Assembly (NCBI RefSeq): GCF_018476905.1
Contig: NZ_JAHCVK010000004.1
Span: 156,297-220,296, forward strand
DNA from: Geomobilimonas luticola
GTDB taxonomy: Bacteria; Desulfobacterota; Desulfuromonadia; Geobacterales; Geobacteraceae
DNA length: 64,000 bases
Direction of reading: 5' to 3'
Below, piece after piece: positions 1 to 8,640 of this stretch. A program made the translations under genes and the position numbers. The notes below the pieces were generated by a model, which did no database searches, was not told the origin of the DNA, and saw nothing but the letters and a program-made list of their open reading frames with translations. Each line of letters begins with the position of its first letter. The first letter of the stretch is position 1.

Positions 1-194
1 TAGACCAACTGAACGAGCAGATCCAGCGGGAACTCCTCACCTTCATGATCGAGGACCCGTCAACCATCTCCCGTGCCATCAAGGTGAACCACATCTCCAA
101 GTGCATCGAAAGAATCGCCGACCACGCCACCAATGTGGCGGAGATGGTCATCTTCATGGTCAAGGGAAAGGATATCCGCCACACCATCGCCTGA
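1..194 (+). CDS. phoU: PhoU, phosphate signalling regulator (C-terminal end only)
   Basis: Only the last 63 or so codons are present; the start lies left of the window. The visible end contains the helical PhoU signature around HISKCIERIADHATNVAEM, followed by FMVKGKDIRHTIA and a TGA stop at 192-194. PhoU dampens PhoR signalling and modulates the PstSCAB phosphate transporter, so a pst/pho operon is likely just outside the left edge. A strong hairpin follows directly. Identification rests on the conserved C-terminal repeat motif and is fairly secure despite the truncation. Confidence 0.85.
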   Translation, partial: DQLNEQIQRELLTFMIEDPSTISRAIKVNHISKCIERIADHATNVAEMVIFMVKGKDIRHTIA

Positions 195-197
195 CAT

Positions 198-241
198 CTT
201 CCCCCCTGGGACGCGCCGGCCGGTGCGTCCCAGGGGGAAGA
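198..241 (+). terminator. Strong hairpin after phoU
   Basis: The inverted repeat has arms TCTTCCCCCCTGGGACGC and GCGTCCCAGGGGGAAGA around a short GC-rich loop and begins a few bases after the phoU stop. There is no T-run, so it is either a Rho-assisted terminator or a 3'-end RNA stabiliser. It is nearly symmetric and would fold on both strands. Confidence 0.6.
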
Positions 242-540
242 AACTCTCCGTCATTTCCCAACCGACTCGGCGTACATTTTGCTTTCCTTTTGACAGGGGC
301 ACCTGTCGACCTGTCAGCACCGCATGCCGACCGTGCAATCATGCGGGATTCGACGCATCGGCCCCCCGCCATATTTTCAGCCAATTCTAATATATTCCGT
401 CATTTCGCCAATCGGTCCCGGCCAATCCGGGCATCCCGTTTCGCCCTTCTCGGCCGCGGGAATTAACCTATTTTTATTTTTCGTTTTGTTTGGTAGAGTA
501 GGGACTCTTTTTGCAGCTCACGTGTCGAGAGAGGGATGCC
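242..540. other. Intergenic region between phoU and the DUF4388 gene
   Basis: I see no gene here. It holds a short inverted repeat (GACAGG..CCTGTC, near 292-307), an AT-richer stretch around 470-495 that could carry the promoter of the next gene, and a weak AGAGT/ACTCT hairpin followed by T's near 495-512. No -35/-10 pair was convincing enough to call. Confidence 0.4.
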
Positions 541-1260
541 ATGGCGCAGGAAACACCTCAAAAATCCCCGACCGGCTTCGCCGGGTCGGTCGATGGCCTT
601 CAACTGGCAGATGTCCTGCAACTGAAAGGACACAACCGGTTTTCAGGCTGCATTACCGTGGAATACGGGACCGCGCAGGGGATGATCTTTTTCCGCGACG
701 GCGAGATCATCCATGCGGAGCAGGGGAAAGCGACGGGGGTAACGGCCTTTAACGCCATCATCTGCTGGCCCGGGGGAAAGTTTGCCATCCAGCCGAAGGT
801 GACCACCACCAGCCGCACCATCACGGAAAGCCTGAACTATCTCCTCCTGGAAGCCCACCGGCTCATGGACGAAGCACAGGCCGGCATCCGGCAGCCGCAG
901 CCGGAGCCTCAGCAGGAAAGCAGACGGTCGCTCCCCGGCATCGCAGAACGGGCACTGGCCGTGCCCGGCGTTACGTACGCCGTCGTTACCGACAGTAGCG
1001 GCGTTCCCCAGCAGGATGGTACCTTCGAGGCAGAGTCCCTGGCCCGCCAAGGAATGGCCTTGACCCGGATCGGCAACAGCCTGGGGGGGTTGTTCGGCGT
1101 CGGAGCGGTTAAATCCGCAGCCTGGCAGGGGGGAAACTACCAGTTGCTCCTGTTCGAAGCACGGAACAATTACCTGTGCGTGGCGGTCCAGGGTTCCAGC
1201 CAGCTCGGGCAGGTGGAAACCGACCTCCGGGCGGCGCTCACCGCCAGGAAGCAGGGGTAA
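541..1260 (+). CDS. DUF4388 (PATAN) plus roadblock-like protein
   Basis: A 239-aa soluble protein. Residues about 8-110 look like a DUF4388/PATAN domain (GFAGSVDGLQLADVLQL, then FFRDGEIIHAEQGKATG), found in bacterial signalling proteins and implicated in protein interactions. Residues about 135-235 resemble a roadblock/LC7 domain, the fold of MglB-type GTPase regulators. The ATG at 541 is preferred over an upstream in-frame TTG at 511 because GAGAGGG sits a few bases before it. It is followed within 2 bp by a second roadblock-type gene, so the two are probably co-transcribed and may form a complex. No MglA-like GTPase is visible in the window. The exact partner and role are unknown. Confidence 0.7.
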   Translation: MAQETPQKSPTGFAGSVDGLQLADVLQLKGHNRFSGCITVEYGTAQGMIFFRDGEIIHAEQGKATGVTAFNAIICWPGGKFAIQPKVTTTSRTITESLNYLLLEAHRLMDEAQAGIRQPQPEPQQESRRSLPGIAERALAVPGVTYAVVTDSSGVPQQDGTFEAESLARQGMALTRIGNSLGGLFGVGAVKSAAWQGGNYQLLLFEARNNYLCVAVQGSSQLGQVETDLRAALTARKQG

Positions 1261-1262
1261 CC

Positions 1263-1952
1263 ATGAAAGAAATCCTTCATCAGGTGAACGGCGTGCCCGA
1301 AGTTGTCGGCAGCCTGGTGTGCGACACCACGGGCCAGGTCCTGGGCCACGACTTTCCGCCGCTGTTCGACGTGGCCATCGTCCAGAAGGCGGCATCACTT
1401 CTTACCGACAGCTCCCTCCCCCTGCAGAACGGCACCGCCATGAGCGGCATGCTCGACCTCCGGTACAGCGACGGGCGGATCATCGCCCGTGAATTGCACG
1501 GGGGGCTCCTCATGGTGCTTTGCACCAAGGCCGTCAACCTGGCGATGCTGAATATCTCCCTCAACGTTGCCAAAGCCAAACTGGAGCAGCTTCTCCCCTC
1601 CACCGCAGATACTGCTGCACAAACAACGACCACCACACCGGCCAGCACAGGTGAGGGGGCCCTTGTCGCCTGCCGGCTGGAGAGCAGCGCAGCCAGCCGC
1701 GGCTTCAACGAACTCGGCATGGTCGGCATGAACCATCTCACCGCCCGCCAGATCGGCGACCGCCACCAGTGCGGATCATTCAAGAAAGTGACCATCGCCA
1801 ACCAGAAAAACGGCACGACCGGCACCTTCCCGGTCATGCTCATCAATGACGAAACGAATCAGTACGACGACATGCTCATTCTCAGCCCCGCCATCGAGAA
1901 AAAGCTCGGTGCCGCCGCGGGCGATCCGCTGGTCGTGACGCCGATTACCTGA
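1263..1952 (+). CDS. Roadblock/LC7 domain protein with C-terminal extension
   Basis: A 229-aa protein starting 2 bp after the previous stop. Residues about 1-110 fit the roadblock/LC7 fold (VVGSLVCDTTGQVLGHDFPP and an LLMVLCTKAVNLAMLNISLN core), followed by a Thr-rich linker and a C-terminal domain of about 80 residues (FNELGMVGMNHLTARQIG..) that I do not recognise. Roadblock proteins usually regulate small Ras-like GTPases. Here the paired arrangement with a DUF4388-roadblock protein suggests a heteromeric regulator, which is inference. The ATG at 1263 is the natural start given the tight spacing. Confidence 0.65.
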   Translation: MKEILHQVNGVPEVVGSLVCDTTGQVLGHDFPPLFDVAIVQKAASLLTDSSLPLQNGTAMSGMLDLRYSDGRIIARELHGGLLMVLCTKAVNLAMLNISLNVAKAKLEQLLPSTADTAAQTTTTTPASTGEGALVACRLESSAASRGFNELGMVGMNHLTARQIGDRHQCGSFKKVTIANQKNGTTGTFPVMLINDETNQYDDMLILSPAIEKKLGAAAGDPLVVTPIT

Positions 1953-1979
1953 AAAAGCCCCCACCTTCGTGCCGTGCGC

Positions 1980-2014
1980 CCGCAGGCCTGCGCCGGGGCG
2001 CCGGCCGCCTGCGG
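1980..2014. repeat. GC-rich inverted repeat
   Basis: CCGCAGGC (1980-1987) pairs with GCCTGCGG (2007-2014) around a GC-rich loop, just after the roadblock gene. There is no T-run. It may act as a Rho-independent-like pause or 3' stabiliser for the upstream transcript. Confidence 0.45.
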
Positions 2015-2031
2015 CCTACCCCAATTGGCAG

Positions 2032-2061
2032 TTGACATCCATCACCCCCGCAAATTAAAGT
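2032..2061 (+). promoter_or_regulatory. Candidate sigma-70 promoter for the S41 protease operon
   Basis: A perfect TTGACA (2032-2037) is followed after 18 bp by TAAAGT (2056-2061), about 70 bp before the protease start codon. This is a plausible housekeeping promoter for the protease-miaA-glycosyltransferase unit. The -10 is imperfect and no experimental support is available. Confidence 0.45.
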
Positions 2062-2128
2062 GACAGAAACCCATCTACACCTGCCGTATCCGAAATAACG
2101 GGGCAGTTCACCAGGAGGCATTGGCTTC

Positions 2129-3493
2129 ATGATGCAGAGAGTAAAGAGATTCTTCCTGCTCACGACAGGCGTCACCATCGCCATCCTGGCCGTCATGGCC
2201 AGCATGCAGTTCGTGAAACGGACGGTAACCCGAAGCGATCAGGACTACCTGAATCTGTTCCGGCAGGTCATCGGCACGGTGGACAAGAGTTACGTCGAAA
2301 AGGTCGAGCCGAAGAAGCTCATGCAAAGCGCCATCACCGGCATGCTGGCATCCCTCGACCCCCACAGCGCCTACCTCCCCCCGGAACCCTTCAAGGAGAT
2401 GAACATCCAGATGTCCGGCTCCTTTGGCGGCCTCGGCATCGAAATCACCATGAAGGACGGAAAACTGACCGTTGTCTCCCCCATCGAGGACACGCCCGCC
2501 TTCCGGGCCGGCATCAAGCCCAACGATCATATCGCGAAAATTGACGACAAGCCGACTCGCGGGCTGACCATCACCGAAGCGGTCAATCGGATGCGCGGCA
2601 AGCAGGGGACGAAGGTCACCCTTTCCATCCTCCGCGAGGGGAGCCCGACACCACTGGTCTTTCCCCTGGTGCGCGCCACCATCCAGACGAAAAGCCTGAA
2701 ATTCCGGACCCTGGAGCCCGGCTACGGCCTCGTGCGCATCAGCCACTTCCAGCAACATACCGGCGATGAAGTCGTCGCGGCACTGGACAAGCTCAGGGGG
2801 CAGAATGACGGCACCCTCAAGGGGCTGATCATCGACCTGCGCAACAACCCGGGCGGCCTCCTGGAATCGTGCACCCAGGTGGCGGGGCGCTTCATCGGCG
2901 ACCGTCTCGACAACGGCCTCATCGTCTCGACCCGCGGGCGCCTCCCGGACGCCAACCAGCAACTGACCGCCTCCATCGGCCCCAAGGAACCTCCCTACCC
3001 CATCGTGGTACTGATCAACGGCGGCACGGCCAGCGCCTCCGAAATCCTGGCGGGGGCGCTTCAGGACCATAAGCGGGCGATTGTCATGGGCACCCAGAGT
3101 TTCGGCAAGGGGTCGGTCCAGTCGGTCATAACCCTCCGCGACGGGGCAGGACTGAAGCTGACCACCGCCCTCTACTACACTCCCAGCGGCCGGTCCATTC
3201 AGGCAAAGGGGATAACCCCGGACATCGTCGTCGGCAACATCGACCTGAAGGAGGCGAAGAAACAGACCACCCCCGAGTTTCACGAAAAGGACCTGGACGG
3301 ACACATGATCGTGCCGGAGAAGGGAGATACGCAGCCCCCTTCCCCCGCCACCAGGCCGTCAACCCCGGCGAAACCCGACGGAGAACTGGCAGGAGACTAC
3401 CAGCTCTTCCGCGCCCTGGAACTCCTCCGCGGTCTCGATGTCATGGCGGTTGCGCCTCTCCCCAGAAAAAATGACCGGCATAACCCGCGATAG
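2129..3493 (+). CDS. S41-family C-terminal processing peptidase
   Basis: A 454-aa protease of the CtpA/Prc family. Residues about 7-28 form a signal anchor, so the enzyme acts in the periplasm. A PDZ domain (about 95-185, GLGIEITMKDGKLTVVSPIE) precedes the S41 catalytic domain. The catalytic dyad fits Ser302 in NGGTASASEILAG and Lys327 in SFGKGSVQ, with the 25-residue spacing seen in Prc. An AGGAGG box lies upstream of tandem ATGs at 2129/2132. The tail is Pro-rich and its last 23 bp overlap miaA, suggesting translational coupling. Members cleave C-terminal tails of envelope proteins; the specific substrate cannot be inferred. Confidence 0.9.
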   Translation: MMQRVKRFFLLTTGVTIAILAVMASMQFVKRTVTRSDQDYLNLFRQVIGTVDKSYVEKVEPKKLMQSAITGMLASLDPHSAYLPPEPFKEMNIQMSGSFGGLGIEITMKDGKLTVVSPIEDTPAFRAGIKPNDHIAKIDDKPTRGLTITEAVNRMRGKQGTKVTLSILREGSPTPLVFPLVRATIQTKSLKFRTLEPGYGLVRISHFQQHTGDEVVAALDKLRGQNDGTLKGLIIDLRNNPGGLLESCTQVAGRFIGDRLDNGLIVSTRGRLPDANQQLTASIGPKEPPYPIVVLINGGTASASEILAGALQDHKRAIVMGTQSFGKGSVQSVITLRDGAGLKLTTALYYTPSGRSIQAKGITPDIVVGNIDLKEAKKQTTPEFHEKDLDGHMIVPEKGDTQPPSPATRPSTPAKPDGELAGDYQLFRALELLRGLDVMAVAPLPRKNDRHNPR

Positions 3494-4391
3494 CAACCTG
3501 CTCGTGGTGCTGGGACCGACCGCTTCGGGGAAGACCCGCCTGGGGGTGGAACTGGCACGGCGCTTCAACGGAGAGGTCATCTCCGCAGACTCCCGCCAGG
3601 TCTACCGTGGCATGGACATCGGCAGCGGCAAGGACCTGACGGAGTACGGCAGCATCCCCCACCACCTCATCGACATCGTCGAGCCTGCGTACGAATTCAA
3701 CGTCTTCGAGTTTCAGCGCCGCTTCCTGGACGCTTTCGGCGATATCCTCCAGCGCGGCCGGCTTCCCGTCCTGGTGGGAGGAACCGGCATGTACCTGGAA
3801 GCAGTCCTGAAGGGATATCGTCTGGTGGAGGTACCGAAAGACCGGGTCCTGCGCGGGGAACTGGCGAACCTCGCCGTGGATGCACTCGCCGAAAGGCTGC
3901 GGAGCGTCAATCCCCGCCTCCACAACACCACCGACCTCCTCGACCGGGAGCGCCTCGTGCGGGCCATCGAGATCGCCGCGTACGAACGGAACCATGCGCC
4001 TGAGCCGCTGCCGGAAATACGGCCACTCGTCCTCGGCATCCGCTGGGAACGAAGCGTGCTCCGCCAGCGCATTACCGACCGTCTTCGGACCCGGCTCGAC
4101 CACGGGTTGATCGAGGAGGTGGCACGGCTTCACGCCGAAGGTATCCCCTGGGAAAGGCTGGAATTCTACGGTCTGGAATACCGTTTCGTGGCAAAACACC
4201 TGCAGGGGGAGCTCAACCGCAACGACCTGTTCCAGAAGCTGAACAGCGCCATCCACGACTTCGCCAAGCGCCAGGATACCTGGTTCCGCCGCATGGAACG
4301 AAACGGGACGTCGATCCACTGGCTCGACGGGACCGGCGACCCGCTGGCGGAAGCGTTGGGAATCATTTCACGGGAACGGCATGACACCTGA
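3471..4391 (+). CDS. miaA: tRNA dimethylallyltransferase MiaA
   Basis: A 306-aa MiaA, which transfers a dimethylallyl group to N6 of A37 in tRNAs reading UNN codons. The P-loop GPTASGKT lies near the N-terminus, followed by DSRQVYRGMDIGSGKD and the conserved GGTGMYLEAVLKG. I take the ATG at 3471, giving a normal N-terminus (MTGITRD..); an in-frame ATG at 3438 would add 11 residues. The gene overlaps the protease end by 23 bp and the next gene by 11 bp, so the three form a compact operon. The product would act on tRNAs such as the tRNA-Leu(TAA) also encoded in this window. Confidence 0.93.
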   Translation: MTGITRDSNLLVVLGPTASGKTRLGVELARRFNGEVISADSRQVYRGMDIGSGKDLTEYGSIPHHLIDIVEPAYEFNVFEFQRRFLDAFGDILQRGRLPVLVGGTGMYLEAVLKGYRLVEVPKDRVLRGELANLAVDALAERLRSVNPRLHNTTDLLDRERLVRAIEIAAYERNHAPEPLPEIRPLVLGIRWERSVLRQRITDRLRTRLDHGLIEEVARLHAEGIPWERLEFYGLEYRFVAKHLQGELNRNDLFQKLNSAIHDFAKRQDTWFRRMERNGTSIHWLDGTGDPLAEALGIISRERHDT

Positions 4392-5652
4392 TGTCCGCTC
4401 CCGTTATCTCGGCACCCGCACAATCGACGGCAGCTGGGAGCTATCCGGCTGCGGCGAAACCGGCTTTGCGGGAACCGTGGTCATCCCCGCTCTGGCGGAA
4501 AGCGCCCGCCTCGGCGCGACTCTCCGCTCCCTCGCCGCCAATCCGCCCGAACCCCTGGCCCGTTTCCTCATCGTCGTGGTGGTGAACCATAGAACCGACG
4601 CCCCGGATCGCGACAAGGCCGACAATCGTGCAACACTCGCGTTGCTCCCCGCGTGGGGCCAACGGCTCCAGCAACTCAGGCTTGCCTGGGTGGATGCTGC
4701 CACCACCGGCAGGGAACTGCCGGTCAAGGGGGGAGGGGTAGGCCTGGCCCGCAAGATCGGTCTCGATCTGGCCCTTTCCCGTCTTGCAGGCAACGACGTC
4801 GACCCGCTCCTGGTATGCCTCGATGCCGACACCCTCGTGGAGCCATCCTACCTGCAAGCCATTATCGATCATTTCAGGGTGACGAAACGCGGGGGCGCCA
4901 TCATCCCCTTCCGGCACCAGGCGGGAGAGACATCGGCCGAACAGGCCGCCATCGACCGGTACGAACTGTTCCTCCGGAGCTACGTGCTCGGGCTTGAACT
5001 AGCCGGCTCGCCCTATGCCTTTCATACCGTCGGAAGCGCCATGGCCTGCACCGCGTCAGCCTATGTGCGGATGGGGGGAATGAACCGCCGGGCCGCGGGT
5101 GAGGATTTCTACTTCCTCCAGCAGCTCCACCGGACGGCTGGCATCGACCAGGTCCGGGGAACGACGGTCCACCCGGCATCCCGCCCATCCCATCGCGTGC
5201 CGTTCGGTACCGGGCGGGCCATCGGACGAACCCTTGCCGGTGACAGCTCGGCCATCGGCTTTTACCACCCGGAATGCTTTCTTCTGCTGGGGAAATGGCT
5301 GCAACTGGTAGGTAACGGTCTGGGTAGTGATGGAGATGAACTGCTGGCGGCTGCGGCAGACGCCTCACCCCATCTGGCCGAGTATCTGGAGAAAGAAAGT
5401 TTCGGCCCAACCTGGGCCGGGCTGCGACGCAACAACCGGCACGAAGACACGCTGCTTCAGGCTTTCCACGGCTGGTTCGACGGCCTCAGGACCATGAAAC
5501 TGATCCACCACCTGGCGGCCGGGCCTCTCCCCCGCTGCGGCCCGGAAGCGGCGCTCCCTCCGTTGCTGGAGCGGGCCGGGCTGAAGCCGGCCATGGGGGT
5601 GGGCGATCAACTGGAACTGTTGCGCAACGTCCAGGGCATTGCGTTAAAATAG
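4381..5652 (+). CDS. Glycosyltransferase family 2-like protein
   Basis: A 423-aa protein with a GT-A-type core: a nucleotide-sugar-binding beginning (GTVVIPALAESARLGATLRSL, about residues 30-50) and a DxD-like LLVCLDADTLVEPSYLQAII near residue 145. A later GEDFYFLQQLHRTAGI resembles the acceptor-site (ED) region of GT2 enzymes. No membrane segments are evident, so it is probably cytosolic. It overlaps miaA by 11 bp. The sugar and acceptor cannot be told from sequence, and no other glycan-biosynthesis genes are adjacent. Confidence 0.7.
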   Translation: MTPDVRSRYLGTRTIDGSWELSGCGETGFAGTVVIPALAESARLGATLRSLAANPPEPLARFLIVVVVNHRTDAPDRDKADNRATLALLPAWGQRLQQLRLAWVDAATTGRELPVKGGGVGLARKIGLDLALSRLAGNDVDPLLVCLDADTLVEPSYLQAIIDHFRVTKRGGAIIPFRHQAGETSAEQAAIDRYELFLRSYVLGLELAGSPYAFHTVGSAMACTASAYVRMGGMNRRAAGEDFYFLQQLHRTAGIDQVRGTTVHPASRPSHRVPFGTGRAIGRTLAGDSSAIGFYHPECFLLLGKWLQLVGNGLGSDGDELLAAAADASPHLAEYLEKESFGPTWAGLRRNNRHEDTLLQAFHGWFDGLRTMKLIHHLAAGPLPRCGPEAALPPLLERAGLKPAMGVGDQLELLRNVQGIALK

Positions 5653-5674
5653 CTCATTGGTGCCAGGTAGAACC

Positions 5675-6595
5675 TCAGGCAATCTCCTCGAACAAGTCAC
5701 TGACCAGGTCGCCGCGCAGGAACCAGATGGCGGCCAGGAATGGTGCGGCCAAGAGCGCAAGCATGACCAGAGTGCTCACCACGCCGATGAGATAGTAGAG
5801 GATGGTTGCATCGCTCGACGAACGCCGGACCCAGTTCACCAGGGAAACCAACTGGTCGCCGGCAACATAGGCCAGTCCCCACCAGGCACAGATCTCCAGT
5901 CCCCTGCGAGCCCAGGGGAGCAGCCTGAGAAAACAGGCGGCGACACCGATCGTCACGGCGCCGAACAGTATCTGGACAACCGGGAACACCACTCCACCCC
6001 ATACGGAGTGGAGCGCGGCAAACTCCTCGGCAAGAAACTGGTCTCCCGCAACTTCCCGCAATTTGTCATAATAGGAGCTGATTCCCAGCCCGGAATAGAC
6101 TATGACGGCGAGTGCTGCCAGGACGAACGTCCACCCCACCAGCTGCACCGGCAGGGGGACAACGGCTGCCGGCTCGGGAGGTAAGTCCGGCATGGCACCA
6201 GGACTGCCGTACGATCTGCCGGCATTCTTCTCTTCGAGCCGGCGGAGATCCTCTTCAGCACGCTGCCGTATTTCGGCCGGATCAAGCGCCTCTTGCTGCC
6301 GGGGGGGCCTGCCCGGCGCCGGCTGCGCCGGAGCACTCCCACTCTTCCCCTTCTTCTCGTTGTAATCCTTGATCACCAGACCGCAGGTTGGGCAGATATC
6401 GAACCGCTCTTCGGAAAAGGTCGAAAACCGGCAGGCCGGACATTCGGTAGCCGTATCCTTCCAGCTGGCAGTCGCCTCTTTCTTCACGAAAAAACTGGTC
6501 TTGCAGCGGGGACAATCCATGTTCATTCCCTCGGCGGGAACATTCACATCGCTTATCTGGCCGCTGAGCCGGCAATGGGGGCACTGAATTTTCAT
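5675..6595 (-). CDS. Zinc-ribbon (MJ0042-type) membrane protein
   Basis: A 306-aa protein. The N-terminus carries paired CxxC ribbons: IQCPHCRLSG, MDCPRCKTSFFVKK, then TECPACRFSTF and DICPTCGLVIKDY, i.e. two zinc-ribbon modules in the first 80 residues. A charged, Gln/Glu-rich linker (to about 160) leads to roughly four hydrophobic segments, so the ribbons face one side of the membrane. It converges with the glycosyltransferase gene (22-bp gap). Its function is unknown; similar ribbons occur at the N-termini of many deltaproteobacterial proteins. Confidence 0.65.
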   Translation of the reverse strand: MKIQCPHCRLSGQISDVNVPAEGMNMDCPRCKTSFFVKKEATASWKDTATECPACRFSTFSEERFDICPTCGLVIKDYNEKKGKSGSAPAQPAPGRPPRQQEALDPAEIRQRAEEDLRRLEEKNAGRSYGSPGAMPDLPPEPAAVVPLPVQLVGWTFVLAALAVIVYSGLGISSYYDKLREVAGDQFLAEEFAALHSVWGGVVFPVVQILFGAVTIGVAACFLRLLPWARRGLEICAWWGLAYVAGDQLVSLVNWVRRSSSDATILYYLIGVVSTLVMLALLAAPFLAAIWFLRGDLVSDLFEEIA

Positions 6596-6960
6596 CGTCT
6601 GAACCTTCCTTACAGATGCAGTTGACGGGGAATCGCCGCAATCGACGTTTGCGTGTGGCGGGAACGCAATGACATCAATGACTGCACGGAGTTAAGGCTA
6701 GCAAATTTTGTACCCTGCGACATTTACATGACACTACGCTGCAAACACTGAAAAAATGGGCACAAACTAAATTGTTGCAGAAGAGACATCGGCCCTCAGA
6801 CTGGCGATCTCGCCCCTGACTGACAAAAAACGTCTCCTCGACGCGCCATCGCCGGAAAGCCCGCAGAACCCGATTCCCCTTGTAAGCGACCGATAGTTAT
6901 GGAATAATCTCAAGGTGATAACATTCCCCACGTGACCCCGGCCGACGAAGGATCAACCCC
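6596..6960. other. Divergent intergenic region
   Basis: This 365-bp region separates the zinc-ribbon gene (-) from gspA (+) and should hold both promoters. It is AT-richer around 6700-6780. I saw no convincing sigma-70 or sigma-54 element. A GGAAAGCC string near 6855 lacks the surrounding aptamer and is not a riboswitch. Confidence 0.4.
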
Positions 6961-8640
6961 ATGTACTGCACCTATTACGGGTTTCGGGAAAAACCGTTCA
7001 CCATCACCCCCAATCCCCGTTTCGTTTTTCTCAGCAAAAATCACCGGGAGGCATTCGCCCATCTTCTCTACGGCATAGACAACCACGGGGGGTTCATCGT
7101 CCTGACCGGCGAGGTGGGAACCGGCAAGACCACCGTACTCCGCACCCTCATGGAAAAGCTGGACGACGGCCGGTATCGGACCGCCCTGATCTTCAACCCC
7201 TGCATCTCTGCCCTTGAACTTCTTCGCAGCATCAACCGCGAATACGGGCTCCCCGCAGAGGGGCTCGACAACGCCGATCTCCTCGACCACCTCAACCGCT
7301 TCCTGCTGGAGGAGAACCGGGCGGGCCGTACGGTCGTGCTGGTTATCGACGAGGCCCAGAACCTTCCTCCCCAAACCCTGGAGCAGATCCGACTCATCTC
7401 GAACCTGGAAACCGACACCGACAAGCTGATCCAGATCGTGCTCGCCGGCCAGCCCGAACTGGAGCGTCTCATGTCCCGCCCGGAACTGAGGCAGCTCGCC
7501 CAGCGAGTGTCAGTACGCTACCACCTCCTCCCCCTCGACTTCGAGGATGCGCGGGCGTACATCGATCACCGGGTAACCGTGGCGGGAGGTAGAGGAGCGG
7601 CCGCCTTCTCCCGAGGGGCGTTGCAGCGGATATTTCGCAGAGCCGGTGGCGTGCCCCGGCTCATCAACATCGCCTGCGACCGGGCGCTGCTGATCGGCTA
7701 TACCGACGAGAAACGGAACATCTCTGCGTCCATGGCACGAAGGGCCATCAGAGAGGTTGGCGAATTCGGGAAGACCGGATGGCCAATGGAGCGGTTGCGC
7801 ACGGCATGGACTGGCCTGTTGATCCTTGCTGCCGTTGTAACGCTTATTGCGGCCTTCCACCGTGTACAGCGAAAACCGGTGCCGCCTGCTGCCGCTGTTC
7901 CTCCATCCTCCCCGCCTGCCGCGAAAAAGGGGTCTTCCCCTTCGGCAAAGCCCCCTCTCCTTCCAGCAAACGACGATTTCGCCGCGGCGGTCCGCTGGGA
8001 ACTGTCCTCCACGGGAGAAAGCGCAAATGCGGTTCGGGCTTTCAATGCCCTGACAAAAGGCTGGCATGTCCGGCAGGTTACGGCCGGCAGGAAACTCTCC
8101 CTGCCCGGCGACATGGAACTTCTTGCCGCACAGCGCGGGCTTCGCCTGGCGCGCATGGATGCGGACCTCGCCACGCTGCGCCGGTTCGACGTGCCTGCCC
8201 TGCTGGAGATCCCCCTCTCCGGCAAAAACGGTAGACGCTACCTTGCACTGACCGGCGTCAATGCACAGGGGGTTTCGGTGTCGCCACCACTACTGGGAAA
8301 GAGCTCGTTCAGCGAAGCTGACCTGAAGCGCTTCTGGGCCGGCCGCGCCTATCTCCCCTGGAAGGATTTCAACCAGCTGGCACACGCCACCGCAACCGAC
8401 GCAAACAGGGTGGAGATACTCCGCCTCCAGATTCTGCTTGCGGGCGCAAAAACTTACGACCACGAACCGACCGGGGTCTACGACGAGGAGACCATGAACG
8501 CCGTCAAGGAGTTCCAGAAAAGGCACGGAATCCCGGAAGACGGACGGGCAGAGGGAATGACCCTTCTTCTCCTCTACCGTGACGCGGGAAGATTCGCCAT
8601 ACCTCGATTGGATGGCAAAGAAAACAGGCAGAAACGATGA
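6961..8640 (+). CDS. GspA/ExeA-like AAA+ ATPase with peptidoglycan-binding domain
   Basis: A 559-aa protein of the ExeA/GspA type. It has an N-terminal AAA+ ATPase with Walker A GEVGTGKTT (near residue 46) and Walker B VVLVIDEAQN (about 127), a single membrane segment (about 280-300, TGLLILAAVVTLIAAF), and a C-terminal peptidoglycan-binding domain (about 480-545, GVYDEETMNAVKEFQKRHGI). In Aeromonas, ExeA with ExeB helps the type II secretin pass the cell wall. The next gene encodes the ExeB/GspB partner with a 4-bp overlap. No secretin or other gsp genes are adjacent, so the pair is an orphan module here. Confidence 0.85.
   Translation: MYCTYYGFREKPFTITPNPRFVFLSKNHREAFAHLLYGIDNHGGFIVLTGEVGTGKTTVLRTLMEKLDDGRYRTALIFNPCISALELLRSINREYGLPAEGLDNADLLDHLNRFLLEENRAGRTVVLVIDEAQNLPPQTLEQIRLISNLETDTDKLIQIVLAGQPELERLMSRPELRQLAQRVSVRYHLLPLDFEDARAYIDHRVTVAGGRGAAAFSRGALQRIFRRAGGVPRLINIACDRALLIGYTDEKRNISASMARRAIREVGEFGKTGWPMERLRTAWTGLLILAAVVTLIAAFHRVQRKPVPPAAAVPPSSPPAAKKGSSPSAKPPLLPANDDFAAAVRWELSSTGESANAVRAFNALTKGWHVRQVTAGRKLSLPGDMELLAAQRGLRLARMDADLATLRRFDVPALLEIPLSGKNGRRYLALTGVNAQGVSVSPPLLGKSSFSEADLKRFWAGRAYLPWKDFNQLAHATATDANRVEILRLQILLAGAKTYDHEPTGVYDEETMNAVKEFQKRHGIPEDGRAEGMTLLLLYRDAGRFAIPRLDGKENRQKR

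Noticed and set aside
2108..3304. A 398-codon - strand frame opposite the S41 protease
   Set aside because: Shadow frame of a gene with clear catalytic motifs.
6840..6900. GGAAAGCC-containing string before gspA, resembling a GEMM core
   Set aside because: No P1 stem, AACC segment or tetraloop arm surrounds it, so it does not form the aptamer.
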